The notes beneath the pieces are model-generated. The model was given only the letters and a program-made list of their open reading frames with translations, made no database searches and was not told where the DNA came from. This document shows positions 1 through 10,506 of a stretch of DNA of 64,000 nucleotides, piece after piece. The translations under genes and the position numbers were made by a program. Position 1 is the first letter of the stretch. Each line of letters opens with the position of its first letter. This DNA comes from Caldilineaceae bacterium (GTDB lineage: Bacteria > Chloroflexota > Anaerolineae > Caldilineales > Caldilineaceae), in contig JADLDO010000020.1 of the NCBI GenBank assembly GCA_020846635.1, forward strand, positions 186,001 through 250,000, written 5' to 3'.

Positions 1-140
1 ACAAGCCACCACATCCGATCCGATGGGGGCTTGCACACACCGAAAGAGGAACGTTAGTTACGACATCTGCCCGCCATGAAGGGTAAGATACGAGTGCCAG
101 GTGATTTTGGTGAGTCACGACTACTTTAGGGACGACAACA

Positions 141-2663
141 ATGTCTGATAAACTTGACCGTTTTACAAAGCGCGCACGGCGGGTACTGACCCTAGCTCAA
201 GAGGAAGCATTACGGCTAAACCATAACTATATCGGTACCGAGCATCTTCTTTTGGGCTTGGTGCGCGAGGAGAATGGCGTAGCCGTAAAGGTTCTGCGCG
301 AGCTTGGGGTAGAGCCGGGTCAGGTGATCCGTGCTGTGGAGCGTACAGTGGGCCGCGGTGAGCGACCGCCTTTTGGTAAGCCAACCTTGGCCCCCCGTAC
401 TAAGCGTGTAATTGAGTTAGCAGTGGATGAGGCGCGGCTGATGGGCCATCATTACATTGGCACCGAGCACCTCCTCCTGGGCTTGGTACGCGAAGGCGAA
501 GGCATCGCGGTCAATGTTTTGCGCGGCTTAGGAATTAACCTGGACCGGGTGCGCACCCAGACGGCGCGCAATATCTTGCAAACCCAGGCCCAGACGAAGG
601 AAAAGCAGAAAAAGGAATCAAAGACCCCACTGGTGGATCAGTTGGGCTATGACCTGACGGCTGCTGCCGAAGAAGGCAAACTGGACCCGGTGATCGGTCG
701 CCAGAGCGAAATTGAGCGCATGATCCAGATTTTGAGCCGGCGCACCAAGAACAACCCGGCTCTGATCGGCGAACCCGGCGTTGGCAAGACCGCCATCGTC
801 GAGGGTCTTGCCCAGCGCATTATCGAGGGCAATGTACCCGAACCGCTGCTCAATCGTCGCTTGCTCATGTTGGATGTGGGCAGCTTGGTGGCCGGGACCA
901 TGTACCGCGGTCAATTTGAGGAACGGCTTAAGAAGGTGATCGAGGAGATCATTCAATCTGGGGCCATTCTCTTTATTGATGAAGTGCATATGTTGGTGGG
1001 CGCAGGCGCAGCGGGAAGCAGCGTCGATGCCGCCAACATCCTCAAGCCTGCGTTGAGCCGGGGTGAATTGCAAGTCATTGGTGCGACAACGCTGGATGAG
1101 TATCGCAAGTATATCGAGAGCGATGCTGCGCTCGAACGTCGTTTCCAGCCAATCCTGGTCAACGAACCATCGATTGAGGAGACGGTGCAGATTCTGCGTG
1201 GTGTGAAGTCTCGCTATGAGGATCATCACAAGCTTTTGATTACGGATGAAGCCCTGACGGCAGCGGCTAGCCTGGCAGCACGCTACGTCCCGGATCGCTT
1301 TATGCCGGACAAGGCGATTGATCTGATTGACGAGGCGGGCAGCCGGGTACGCATGTATAAAGCGCCCTATGCCGCCAACCTGCGCGAGACCTTTATGAAT
1401 CTCAAGAAGTTGGAGAAGCTCAAGGAAGAGGCGCTGGAGACACAGCGTTTTGATGATGCCATCGATCTGCGCTATCGCGAGGTGGAGCTGGAAGCAAAGC
1501 TCAACGAACTGCGCGAAGGCTGGAACGAGGCTGCGAATCAGCCCAAAGTGACGCCGGAGGATATCGCCGAAGTCGTCGCCATGTGGACGGGTGTGCCCGT
1601 CAGCCGTATCGCTGGTGAAGAACGCGAGCGGTTGCTGGAGATGGAAAAGGTCATGCGCCAACGGGTGATCGGGCAGGAAGAGCCGATCAAGGCGATCAGC
1701 AAGGCTGTACGCCGCGCGCGCGCCGGGTTGAAAGACCCGCGCCGCCCGATTGGTTCCTTTATCTTCCTCGGCCCCACCGGCATTGGGAAGACGCTGTTGG
1801 CCCGTACGCTTGCCGAGTTTATGTTTGGCAGCGAAGAAGCATTGATCAAGCTAGACATGAGCGAATTCATGGAGCGGCACAATGTAAGCCGCTTGGTGGG
1901 TGCGCCTCCAGGCTATGTCGGTTATGAAGAAGGTGGGCAGTTGACTGAGGCGGTGCGCCGCCGCCCGTACAGCGTCATCCTGCTCGACGAGATTGAAAAG
2001 GCCCATCCTGAAGCCTTTAATATGCTGCTCCAGATTATGGAAGATGGCTATCTGAGCGACGCTAAGGGCCGCCGGGTGGATTTCCGTAACACCTTGATCC
2101 TGATGACGAGCAACATTGGTGCCAAGTTGATCCAGGGTGCTAACAAGCTGGGCTTTGCGATTACCAAAGAAGATGAAGGCAGCCGCGAACAAGAGTATGA
2201 GACGATGAAGGCGAAGGTCATGGATGCGCTGAAGAAGACATTCCGGCCCGAATTCATCAACCGCTTGGATGGCGTCATGGTCTTCCGCAGCCTCTCACGC
2301 AACGAGATTGCGATGATCGTGGAGCTGGAACTCAAGCCGCTGCGCATGCAGTTGGATGAGCAAGAGATCAAGCTGGTGCTGACCGAGGAGGCACGCCTGG
2401 CTGTTGCCGAGGCCGGCTTTGATCCCGACTATGGGGCACGTCCATTGCGCCGTGTCATCCAGAACAAGGTGCAAGATCCCTTGAGCGAATCGCTCTTGGC
2501 AGGTCGCTTTGCACCGGGAGATACTGTCCAGGTCGATTATCGCGAGACAACGCGTGAGGACGGGACCATCGGGCCAGACTTCGTGGTCGAGGTGATCGAT
2601 CATGCGGAGGTCAGGACGCCCGAATCCGAGGCCACCGAAGCGATTGAGGCGATGCTTCAGTAG
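141..2663 (+). CDS. clpC: ClpC-type AAA+ protease ATPase
   Basis: Unfoldase that feeds substrates to ClpP. The 840-residue length is normal for ClpC. Two Clp_N repeats fill residues 1-145, each with a [11 protein letters not shown] core. NBD1 has Walker A GEPGVGKT (210-217), Walker B ILFIDEVH (276-283) and pore loop GTMYRG near 252. A UVR-type coiled middle segment lies at 419-454, which marks ClpC rather than ClpB or ClpA. NBD2 has Walker A GPTGIGKT (544-551), Walker [10 protein letters not shown] (612-620) and pore loop GYVGYEEGG. The ATG start follows a weak GGGAC ribosome site. No ctsR or mcsA/mcsB genes are next to it, so the usual Firmicutes regulators are not visible here. A strong hairpin follows the stop. 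Confidence 0.97.
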   Translation: MSDKLDRFTKRARRVLTLAQEEALRLNHNYIGTEHLLLGLVREENGVAVKVLRELGVEPGQVIRAVERTVGRGERPPFGKPTLAPRTKRVIELAVDEARLMGHHYIGTEHLLLGLVREGEGIAVNVLRGLGINLDRVRTQTARNILQTQAQTKEKQKKESKTPLVDQLGYDLTAAAEEGKLDPVIGRQSEIERMIQILSRRTKNNPALIGEPGVGKTAIVEGLAQRIIEGNVPEPLLNRRLLMLDVGSLVAGTMYRGQFEERLKKVIEEIIQSGAILFIDEVHMLVGAGAAGSSVDAANILKPALSRGELQVIGATTLDEYRKYIESDAALERRFQPILVNEPSIEETVQILRGVKSRYEDHHKLLITDEALTAAASLAARYVPDRFMPDKAIDLIDEAGSRVRMYKAPYAANLRETFMNLKKLEKLKEEALETQRFDDAIDLRYREVELEAKLNELREGWNEAANQPKVTPEDIAEVVAMWTGVPVSRIAGEERERLLEMEKVMRQRVIGQEEPIKAISKAVRRARAGLKDPRRPIGSFIFLGPTGIGKTLLARTLAEFMFGSEEALIKLDMSEFMERHNVSRLVGAPPGYVGYEEGGQLTEAVRRRPYSVILLDEIEKAHPEAFNMLLQIMEDGYLSDAKGRRVDFRNTLILMTSNIGAKLIQGANKLGFAITKEDEGSREQEYETMKAKVMDALKKTFRPEFINRLDGVMVFRSLSRNEIAMIVELELKPLRMQLDEQEIKLVLTEEARLAVAEAGFDPDYGARPLRRVIQNKVQDPLSESLLAGRFAPGDTVQVDYRETTREDGTIGPDFVVEVIDHAEVRTPESEATEAIEAMLQ

Positions 2664-2697
2664 CTCGCACGCAAAACATAACCCGTAAACAGGGTGC

Positions 2698-2732
2698 AGC
2701 CCCATCCATATGGATGGGGCTGTTGTTTTATT
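2698..2732 (+). terminator. Rho-independent terminator after clpC
   Basis: A perfect 24-nt palindrome (AGCCCCATCCAT and its complement, 2698-2721) is followed by a T-rich tail. It lies 35 nt after the clpC stop. Confidence 0.8.
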
Positions 2733-2754
2733 AACCTGTTCCTATACTGGGAAA

Positions 2755-2810
2755 CCCTCCCGGAAGCTGGGGAGCCCATTGGGCGCGGGAGGGTCAGACG
2801 TCCGGGAGGG
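2755..2810. repeat. Dispersed CCCTCCCGGA/TCCGGGAGGG palindrome
   Basis: Complementary arms at 2755-2764 and 2801-2810 enclose a GC-rich centre that holds a second GGGAGGGT copy. It shares its core with the palindromes at 20957, 23437 and 37613, and sits between clpC and the next gene. Confidence 0.6.
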
Positions 2811-2946
2811 GTATAGTGTAGGCTGCGGTTTGGCTGATTGCGTCTCTGCGCGTATGATTAGGCGCATCACTACCTTTACGACAACCAACCTATACGACAA
2901 CCAACCTATTCGAGTGAACGATAGGCAATCAACGGGAGGCAAGAGC

Positions 2947-3849
2947 ATGGCCGAGCGAGTCGGTTTTATTGGACTTGGCATCATGGGGCGGGGGATGGCG
3001 AACAATCTGCTCAATGCAGGTTTCAAGGTGCGCGTTTGGAATCGCACTGCCAGCCGCATGGATGCACTGGTGGAAGCGGGCGCGGAGGCGGGCAGCAGTC
3101 CAGCCGATGTAGCCGCAAACAGTGATATTATCATCACCTGTGTCAGCGACACGCCGGATGTTGAGCGCGTGATCTTGGGCGAGGATGGGGTGATCCAGGG
3201 CGCAAAGGCGGGCGCGTTGGTGGTGGATTGCAGCACCATCAGCCCGCAAGTGACCAAAGAGATCGCAGCCAAGCTCAAAGAGAAGGGCGTCCACATGCTG
3301 GATGCGCCGATTAGCGGTGGCAGCGAAGGTGCAGCCAAAGGCACACTGAGCATCATGGTCGGTGGCGATGAAGAACAGTTCCAGCGTGCGCTGCCTGCCT
3401 TGCAGGCGATGGGTAAGACCATTACGCACATTGGCCCCAACGGCTCTGGGCAGACTGTCAAGCTGGTCAACCAAGTGCTGGTCGTGGGCAACTGCCTTGC
3501 CATGTGCGAGGCGCTGCTCTTTGCACAGGCGGGTGGCGTGGATCTGCAAAAGACCTTTGAGGCGATCAGCCAGGGCGCAGCGGGAAGCTGGATGTTTACG
3601 AACCGCGGGCCACAGATTATGAAGCGGGATTGGCGACCGGGCTTTACGGTGGCGTTACAGCAGAAGGATCTGCGCTTGGTCTTGGACGCGGCTGATGAGA
3701 TGGGCGTACCCCTTGCCGGGACAAGCCTGATTTTCAATCTCTATCGCACGCTGGAGGCACAGGGTTTGCAGGAGGAAGGCAACCATGCGCTGATCAAGGC
3801 GTTGGAGCATTTGGCCGGTTTTGAGGTGGGCACGAAGCAGCCGGTATAG
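2947..3849 (+). CDS. Beta-hydroxyacid dehydrogenase (GarR/3-hydroxyisobutyrate dehydrogenase family)
   Basis: NAD(P)-dependent reductase of about 300 residues. The Rossmann motif GLGIMG is at residues 9-14, the substrate-binding block DAPISGGSEGAAKG at 119-132, and the expected catalytic lysine is K172 in GQTVKLVNQ. The family includes tartronate semialdehyde reductase, 3-hydroxyisobutyrate dehydrogenase and succinic semialdehyde reductases; the sequence alone does not decide among them. The reading frame is open upstream to 2710, but the ATG at 2947 has a GGGAGGCAAGAG ribosome site and begins exactly where the family begins. It appears to be a single-gene unit between two hairpins. Confidence 0.9.
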   Translation: MAERVGFIGLGIMGRGMANNLLNAGFKVRVWNRTASRMDALVEAGAEAGSSPADVAANSDIIITCVSDTPDVERVILGEDGVIQGAKAGALVVDCSTISPQVTKEIAAKLKEKGVHMLDAPISGGSEGAAKGTLSIMVGGDEEQFQRALPALQAMGKTITHIGPNGSGQTVKLVNQVLVVGNCLAMCEALLFAQAGGVDLQKTFEAISQGAAGSWMFTNRGPQIMKRDWRPGFTVALQQKDLRLVLDAADEMGVPLAGTSLIFNLYRTLEAQGLQEEGNHALIKALEHLAGFEVGTKQPV

Positions 3850-3883
3850 TGCATTTGTCATTCTGACGGCTGCTTTACGCAAT

Positions 3884-3917
3884 CTGGGAGCGTCGCTATC
3901 CCTGGCGACGCTCCCAG
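3884..3917. terminator. Strong hairpin after the dehydrogenase gene
   Basis: Perfect 13-bp stem CTGGGAGCGTCGC with an 8-nt loop. There is no T-run after it on the plus strand, so it may act as a weak terminator or an RNA-end protector. Confidence 0.5.
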
Positions 3918-3942
3918 GAACATATGCGCTTACACGCGGCTG

Positions 3943-4461
3943 ATGGGAAAAACTGCGTACAAGAAGTTCAGCAAAGAAGATCAGACAGCGCTGGCGACCT
4001 GGGCTGCGGCGTGTGCCGAGAGGGTGCTTTCCCTCTTTGAGCAAGCGCGCCCAAAAGACGACAGGCCGCGCAAGGCCCTCGAAGTATGCCGGAGATGGGT
4101 TCACACAGGCGTATTCTCGATGGCTGAGATTCGCGGCGCTTCACTTGCGGCCCATGCTGCTGCCCGCGATCTGAAAGATGAGTCGCAAGAGCATGACGCG
4201 GCTCACTTTGCGGCGCGCGCAGCCGGTCAGGCAGTGGCAACCGCGCATGTTACGCAGCACGCGTACGGCGCTGCTTACTATGCACTGAAAGCCATCGCCG
4301 CGGCCAACCCGGAGCAGGCTGAGGCGAAAGTTATCGAAGAACGCGAGTGGCAGTCACAGCATCTCCCCGAGACGCTGCGCCAAGAGATCATGGAACGGAT
4401 CATCGTTCAGAGACAGCGGCGCGGCGTTCAAATCAAAATCGACAAAAGCGAGGGCTTCTGA
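3943..4461 (+). CDS. Imm5-like putative immunity protein
   Basis: A 172-residue, alanine-rich, predicted all-helical protein. It carries the pattern typical of Imm5-like immunity domains: RPRKALEVCRRW near residue 46, then EIRGASLAAHAAARDL, AARAAGQAVATAHV and HAYGAAYYALKA. Proteins of this type are annotated as putative immunity proteins of polymorphic toxin systems. No polymorphic toxin, Rhs repeat or secretion module lies beside it, so it is an orphan. It sits just upstream of tRNA-Val on the same strand, 83 nt away. The function is inferred from family pattern only. Confidence 0.75.
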   Translation: MGKTAYKKFSKEDQTALATWAAACAERVLSLFEQARPKDDRPRKALEVCRRWVHTGVFSMAEIRGASLAAHAAARDLKDESQEHDAAHFAARAAGQAVATAHVTQHAYGAAYYALKAIAAANPEQAEAKVIEEREWQSQHLPETLRQEIMERIIVQRQRRGVQIKIDKSEGF

Positions 4462-4504
4462 TGGATGGAGCAAATCGTGAGATACGCCCATATCACGCGA
4501 TTTC

Positions 4505-4533
4505 TTGACAAAGCCTCTGGTACACGGTATATT
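4505..4533 (+). promoter_or_regulatory. Sigma-70-type promoter of tRNA-Val
   Basis: TTGACA at 4505-4510, a 17-nt spacer, and TATATT at 4528-4533. It places the start of transcription a few nucleotides before the mature tRNA 5' end at 4545. Confidence 0.8.
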
Positions 4534-4544
4534 TGCAATTCTAT

Positions 4545-4619
<75 letters not shown>

Positions 4620-4638
4620 ACAATCAGATAGTCAATGG

Positions 4639-4663
4639 GGCTGACCATGCGGTCAGCCTTTTT
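4639..4663 (+). terminator. Terminator of the tRNA-Val transcript
   Basis: Perfect stem GGCTGACC with its complement GGTCAGCC, loop ATGC, then TTTTT. It begins 21 nt after the tRNA, so the tRNA appears to be a single-gene unit with its own promoter and terminator. Confidence 0.9.
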
Positions 4664-4727
4664 GCTGTATGACAGTATGCAGAATTTCCAGAGTGTACGC
4701 ACCCTACAATTCTTGCAGGATGGAGCC

Positions 4728-5537
4728 ATGACGATCTTTGTAAAGTTGGGTGGATCGCTGCTGACAGACAAACGAGAGAAGGAGAAGCCACGCCAAGCGG
4801 TGATCCAGCGGTTGGCCCAAGAAATCCAACGGGCGCGCATGGCTCAACCTGATCTGCGGATTGTCTTGGGGCATGGATCGGGCAGTTTTGGGCATGTCTA
4901 TGCCAGCACACATGGCACGCGTGCCGGGGTGGCGACGGCAGCACAATGGCTTGGCTTTGCCCAGACAGCCGATGCAGCGGCGCGGCTCAACCGCATTGTC
5001 GTGGCGGAACTGCTGGCTGCTGGTGTTCCTGCGTGGGGCATCCAGCCTAGTGTGATGCTGCGTTGTGCCGATGGCCGCGTGGCTGCCGGGCCGGAGAGTA
5101 CGGTCTTGGCGGCGCTGGCGCGGGGGCTGCTGCCGGTGGTCTATGGTGACGTGGCATTGGATGCGGTGCGCGGGGGCACAATTGCCTCCACAGAGGAGAT
5201 TTTCCAGGTCTTGGATGATGCGCTGCTGCCTTCAAGGATCATTCTGGCGGGGGAGGTGGGTGGAATCTATTCCGCTGATCCGTTGGTGGATGCAAACGTT
5301 GCGTTGATTCCAGCCGTAACCCCGCAAAGCTTTGCACAGATTCGTTCGGGGTTGGGGGGCAGCTATGGTGTGGATGTGACCGGCGGCATGGCTGCAAAGG
5401 TGGCGCAAGCCTTGAGCTGGATTGAGAAGCGCCCGGCTCTACAGGTTCTAATCTGCTCGGGACTGGAACCGGATAACCTCTATCATGCGTTGATTGGATC
5501 AGTCCATGCGCTGGGAAGCCGACTGCACGCAGCATGA
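4728..5537 (+). CDS. Isopentenyl phosphate kinase
   Basis: Amino-acid-kinase-fold enzyme of 269 residues. It phosphorylates isopentenyl phosphate to isopentenyl diphosphate in the alternative mevalonate route. Visible motifs are the N-terminal KLGGSLLTDK at 6-15, and GHGSGSFGH at 48-56, whose last histidine matches the catalytic histidine that separates these enzymes from other members of the fold. A later GGSYGVDVTGGMAAKV block fits the nucleotide site. The frame is open upstream, but the ATG at 4728 is preceded by GGAG. Known of the family: it occurs in archaea, plants and Chloroflexota. No other mevalonate-pathway gene is in this window. Confidence 0.88.
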   Translation: MTIFVKLGGSLLTDKREKEKPRQAVIQRLAQEIQRARMAQPDLRIVLGHGSGSFGHVYASTHGTRAGVATAAQWLGFAQTADAAARLNRIVVAELLAAGVPAWGIQPSVMLRCADGRVAAGPESTVLAALARGLLPVVYGDVALDAVRGGTIASTEEIFQVLDDALLPSRIILAGEVGGIYSADPLVDANVALIPAVTPQSFAQIRSGLGGSYGVDVTGGMAAKVAQALSWIEKRPALQVLICSGLEPDNLYHALIGSVHALGSRLHAA

Positions 5538-5676
5538 TCGTTGAACGATAGTAGAATGATCGTAGACAAGCTAGGTGAGCTTACGGAAAGAAGAAGGCGA
5601 AGCTTCTATACTGTTGGAGACAGGTGCGGATGCAGAGTTCGCAGCCTGTGCCAGACGAGCGACGATGGACAAATAG

Positions 5677-5706
5677 ACGGCTCTACGCACCCGTGTAGAG
5701 CCGTTT
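5677..5706 (+). terminator. Terminator-like hairpin before the site-2 protease gene
   Basis: Stem ACGGCTCTAC (5677-5686) with GTAGAGCCGT (5695-5704), followed by a short TTT. It lies 140 nt after the isopentenyl phosphate kinase stop. Confidence 0.6.
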
Positions 5707-5735
5707 AACGCTGCCCATAGCCTCTCCTGGTTCAT

Positions 5736-5765
5736 TTGCAGGATGGGTTTGCAAACGAGTATAAT
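5736..5765 (+). promoter_or_regulatory. Probable promoter of the site-2 protease gene
   Basis: Perfect -10 TATAAT at 5760-5765. A weak -35, TTGCAG, lies 18 nt before it. The gene starts 61 nt downstream. Confidence 0.55.
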
Positions 5766-5826
5766 GCCGCAAGACGTACAACCCGGTGCGTAAGGCTAGT
5801 TGCGGCTGTTCAGGGTATAGTCCCGT

Positions 5827-7215
<1,389 letters not shown>

Positions 7216-7255
7216 GGAGTGACATGGTCGCAAACCTAAAGGCTGTACCGTCTGC

Positions 7256-9025
7256 ATGAGTGAGCAATCGGCCACTTCTCAAGATTCGGGCGGAGATGAT
7301 TGGCAGTTTTCCCCGCAAACTGCCAATGCTATTTCGATTGGTATGGCTGGAACCCGAACATTCACAAAACAGATTTGCCCAGGCTGTGGTGAACACGTTG
7401 AGAGCCCGCTAGACACCTGTCCTGCATGTGGCGAGCATTTGGCGCATGCGCCAAAGCAGATTCGTTGTATGTACTGCCACACGCCCGCTAGCTCCGAACT
7501 GATGATCTGTCCTGGTTGTGGGCGTGAATTGCGCGAGGCCCCCTCCAGAACGATCACAGTGGGTGTACCCGCGCTGCTGGCCTTGCTCTTGATGGCGCTG
7601 GTTGTCAGCCAGTGGGATCGGATTAGTCCAATTGCCTGGGCGCGCTCGAACTTGGTTCGAGGTGTCATTATGGTGGAAGATCTCAGCGCAAGTATTGAGC
7701 CTGAGATGGTGATTGTCATGACCCCTATCGTCGAGGATGTTGTTGACGGTCCTGATGGCAGTCCTGATGCCGGTGATGCGGTGGTGGTTGCTGCCGACAG
7801 CGTCATTGTGAGCGATACGCAGGCGGTGGCCATGAATGGCGCGGAGAGTGTCGTGACACCTGTGCCCGCAGACGATGCTGGACAGAACGGTTTAGGTCAA
7901 AACGATTTAGGGCAGAACGCAGTTGAGCAGGAGAGCTATCCGTCATCGGTGCTGGAATCGGAAGAATCGCCGATTGGTGTTGGGGGGCCAAGAGCGACGG
8001 AACTAGCTGCTGCTTCGATCGCTGTGCAGGATGAAGCGCCTAGCGCGGCAGTGCCGGCAACGGATACGCCGCTCTCCACAGCTACACCGGAACCGCCGAC
8101 CCCGATTGCGGCTGATGAAACGGACGCAGCAGCAGGAATGGCCGCGACGCTGAGTACAGAGGAGTCACCGCGTACGCCCACGCCGACCTGGACCCTGGTC
8201 GCCGATAATACACTTGAGCGCAGCGCTGCGACAGCTACAGTGACGCCTGAGGCGACAGCCGAAGCTACGGCTGTGATTGCTGTTGCCTCGCCAACTACGT
8301 CTGTAGCGCCCGCGAATGGTCCAGCAGGCGGGATCGCGCGGGCTTCTGCTCTGGCGATCAGCGAGGCAACGCCAGTCGCTGGATCGCCCTCGAGTGGAGC
8401 CGAAGCGGTGACAACTGGCATGCCCACCCCAACCGCCATGCCGACTGTCGTGACGACGCCATTGCCTACGCCTACACCCACTCCGGTTGTCTACCAGGTG
8501 CGAACGGGCGATACGCTGGTGACGATTGCGGCGAATTATGATGTGACGGTGGAGGCGCTGATGGAGGTCAACAACATCAGCGCGCAAGATGTCTTTGTAC
8601 TCCAGCCTGGACAGATGCTCTACATTCCTGTACCGGTTGTTGCCGCGGCAGACCTATCACTGGCGTTGCGGCTCGAAGCGCCCGCGTTGGTTGTGCCGCC
8701 CGACGATGCACGCATCGGCTGTACCACCGGCGGTAAGCTCATCTGGCAGCGGGTGCAGTTTGTCAAAGACAGCGATAAATATGTGCTGCATCTGGGCTTT
8801 GTCAACGGCCAAACCGCTGACGGACAAGAGGATGTGGTTTGGATCCTGGCGCAGAGCGGGCCGGTGACGCAGACCGAGTGGGAACTGGACAGCAGCTTGT
8901 GTGACCTTGCGCCCGATCAATTTAATCACGAATGGCGTTGGTGGGTTGAGGTGGTTGAAGAAGTGGATGGGCAGCCGGTGTCTGTCAGCCCGCCGAGTGT
9001 TACCCGCGGCTTTGTGTGGGAGTAG
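7256..9025 (+). CDS. Zinc-ribbon membrane protein with C-terminal LysM domain
   Basis: 589 residues in four parts. Two CXXC zinc ribbons use C41/C44/C55/C58 and C71/C74/C85/C88. A single membrane segment lies at about 100-118. A long low-complexity Thr/Ala/Pro region of about 280 residues follows, rich in ATPEP and PTPT. A LysM domain spans about 412-458 (YQVRTGDTLVTIAANY to LQPGQMLYIP), and a final ~120-residue region has two cysteines. The inferred topology puts the zinc ribbons in the cytoplasm and LysM outside, on peptidoglycan. Residues around 209-223 are a GQNxL tandem repeat. No specific function is known to me. Confidence 0.85.
   Translation: MSEQSATSQDSGGDDWQFSPQTANAISIGMAGTRTFTKQICPGCGEHVESPLDTCPACGEHLAHAPKQIRCMYCHTPASSELMICPGCGRELREAPSRTITVGVPALLALLLMALVVSQWDRISPIAWARSNLVRGVIMVEDLSASIEPEMVIVMTPIVEDVVDGPDGSPDAGDAVVVAADSVIVSDTQAVAMNGAESVVTPVPADDAGQNGLGQNDLGQNAVEQESYPSSVLESEESPIGVGGPRATELAAASIAVQDEAPSAAVPATDTPLSTATPEPPTPIAADETDAAAGMAATLSTEESPRTPTPTWTLVADNTLERSAATATVTPEATAEATAVIAVASPTTSVAPANGPAGGIARASALAISEATPVAGSPSSGAEAVTTGMPTPTAMPTVVTTPLPTPTPTPVVYQVRTGDTLVTIAANYDVTVEALMEVNNISAQDVFVLQPGQMLYIPVPVVAAADLSLALRLEAPALVVPPDDARIGCTTGGKLIWQRVQFVKDSDKYVLHLGFVNGQTADGQEDVVWILAQSGPVTQTEWELDSSLCDLAPDQFNHEWRWWVEVVEEVDGQPVSVSPPSVTRGFVWE
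7880..7924 (+). repeat. 3 x 15-bp coding tandem repeat (GQNxL)
   Basis: Units at 7880-7894, 7895-7909 and 7910-7924 encode GQNGL, GQNDL and GQNAV in the low-complexity stalk of the LysM protein. Confidence 0.8.
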
Positions 9026-9082
9026 TGTGGGAATCATAGAAGTGGTGGAGGCGCGCATTTATGTGTGCAGCAAGGTTTAGCT

Positions 9083-10411
9083 ATGCCAAAACATCGTAAA
9101 AACGGACAAAATAAGAAAAATGAGAACAAGCCCCAGATGCCGCGCCTGCCGCACCAAGACGCAGACGATACAGGCGCGCCTGAGGATTTTGATGATGAGG
9201 TGAGCGCGGCGGTTGCTGCCTATTTCAGTGGTCTGGATGATACCGATCAGGCTACGGTGGCTGCCGAAGTGCGGCGCTTGTTGGATGCGCTGGGCGACAA
9301 TTTTGTCATTACGGGGCAGGATGACGAGGACGACGATCTTGACGTGGTAAGCCCAGGTCTGCGCCCCAAAGTGCCTGTCGATCAGTTGATGCAGCGTTTG
9401 ATTCAGGATCGCGAACTGCCGCCGATTGTTGACCTTTTTGCGCTCTCGGATCTTGCTTCCCCAGATGTTGAAGTCGTACGCCAACAATGGGAGTTGGTGG
9501 ATGTGGATCGCCGCAGGCATATACTTGCAGAGCTGGTCGCGCTGTTGCAGGAGGACATCGACCTCGATTTGGCGCGTCTCTTGCGCGTAGCGCTTGGAGA
9601 CAGCGACGCCCAGGTGCGCCAAACGGCGATCACCGGGCTGTGGGAGGATGGCGCGGTTGATCTGCTGGGGCCATTTGTCCAATTCCTTGCCAATGACCCG
9701 GATGAGGGAGTGCGTGCCGCGGCGGCGACTGGCTTGGGGGCTTACATCCTTGCCGGTGAGTTGGATGAACTGGATTCGGCGCTGGCGATGCGTGCCGAGG
9801 AAGCGCTCTTGGCGGTGTTGAACAACGAGATGGAACCGGTTGAGGTGCGCCGTCGTGCGTTGGAAAGCATTGCTTACTCTGGCGAGGCAGGGGTGCGCCA
9901 GTTGATTGAAGACGGCTACTATTCCGCAAACGAAGCGATGCGTATCAGCGCGGTTTTTGCGATGGGGCGCAGTGCCGATGTACGCTGGCGCGGGTTGGTG
10001 CGTGCGGAGCTGAGAAGCCCTTCCGCCGAGATGCGCGCCGAGGCGGCTATTTCCTGTGGCGAACTGGGCGCGACCAATGCTGCCGATGATATTTCTGCCT
10101 TGCTGCAAGACCGTGATGAACGGGTACGCTTGGCAGCCATCCTCGCACTGGGGCATATTGGGGGGTCAGTGGCGCAGGATGCGCTGGAGACCATGTTGTT
10201 AAGCGACAATCCCATTGAAGCGGAAGCCGCCGACGCTGCGCTCGAAGAGATGCAATTCTTCGACCAGACGGATGGCATTGATCTCTTTGAAGAAACCGAC
10301 GAAGAGGATGAGTTTGAGAGTGACGCCGACGATGAGGAGTGGTACGACGACCTCGACGACGTGCTGGACGATGATCTCGGCGAATATGAAGATGATGAAG
10401 AAGAGAGCTAA
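9083..10411 (+). CDS. HEAT-repeat protein with acidic tail
   Basis: 442 residues. The N-terminus is basic and Asn/Lys-rich. The middle, about 150-390, is a HEAT or PBS-lyase-like helical repeat array, with units such as DAQVRQTAITGLW, DEGVRAAAATGLGAY, SAEMRAEAAISCGEL and DERVRLAAILALGHIG. The last 45 residues are almost all Asp/Glu. Such arrays are usually protein-binding scaffolds; a partner is not visible. The ATG at 9083 with AAGGT upstream is preferred over the GTG at 9065. A tandem Lys/Ser/Thr-coding repeat begins right at the stop codon in the +1 frame and is treated as a finding. Confidence 0.82.
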   Translation: MPKHRKNGQNKKNENKPQMPRLPHQDADDTGAPEDFDDEVSAAVAAYFSGLDDTDQATVAAEVRRLLDALGDNFVITGQDDEDDDLDVVSPGLRPKVPVDQLMQRLIQDRELPPIVDLFALSDLASPDVEVVRQQWELVDVDRRRHILAELVALLQEDIDLDLARLLRVALGDSDAQVRQTAITGLWEDGAVDLLGPFVQFLANDPDEGVRAAAATGLGAYILAGELDELDSALAMRAEEALLAVLNNEMEPVEVRRRALESIAYSGEAGVRQLIEDGYYSANEAMRISAVFAMGRSADVRWRGLVRAELRSPSAEMRAEAAISCGELGATNAADDISALLQDRDERVRLAAILALGHIGGSVAQDALETMLLSDNPIEAEAADAALEEMQFFDQTDGIDLFEETDEEDEFESDADDEEWYDDLDDVLDDDLGEYEDDEEES

Positions 10412-10458
10412 GAAAAGTACACAGAAAAGCACTCGGAAAAGCACGCGCAAAAGCATTC
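10411..10458 (+). repeat. 4 x 12-bp tandem repeat after the HEAT gene stop
   Basis: Four degenerate units (consensus RGAAAAGCACNC) at 10411-10422, 10423-10434, 10435-10446 and 10447-10458. In the +1 frame relative to the HEAT gene they encode KST, QKST, RKST and RKSI. Confidence 0.8.
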
Positions 10459-10506
10459 AGACCGGAGACGACAAGTAGCCTCCCACGCAGAAACAAGTAG
10501 GCGGGC

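Noticed and set aside
1..140. Promoter of clpC
   Set aside because: TTACGA and TAAGAT are 20 nt apart, too far for a confident call, and no CtsR-type repeat is visible.
618..1661. Long minus-strand open frame inside clpC
   Set aside because: It is a shadow of a strongly conserved coding gene; it lacks a ribosome site and has no recognisable motif.
9077..10156. 359-codon minus-strand frame across the HEAT gene
   Set aside because: It is caused by the codon bias of the plus-strand gene. The plus-strand frame has clear HEAT repeats.
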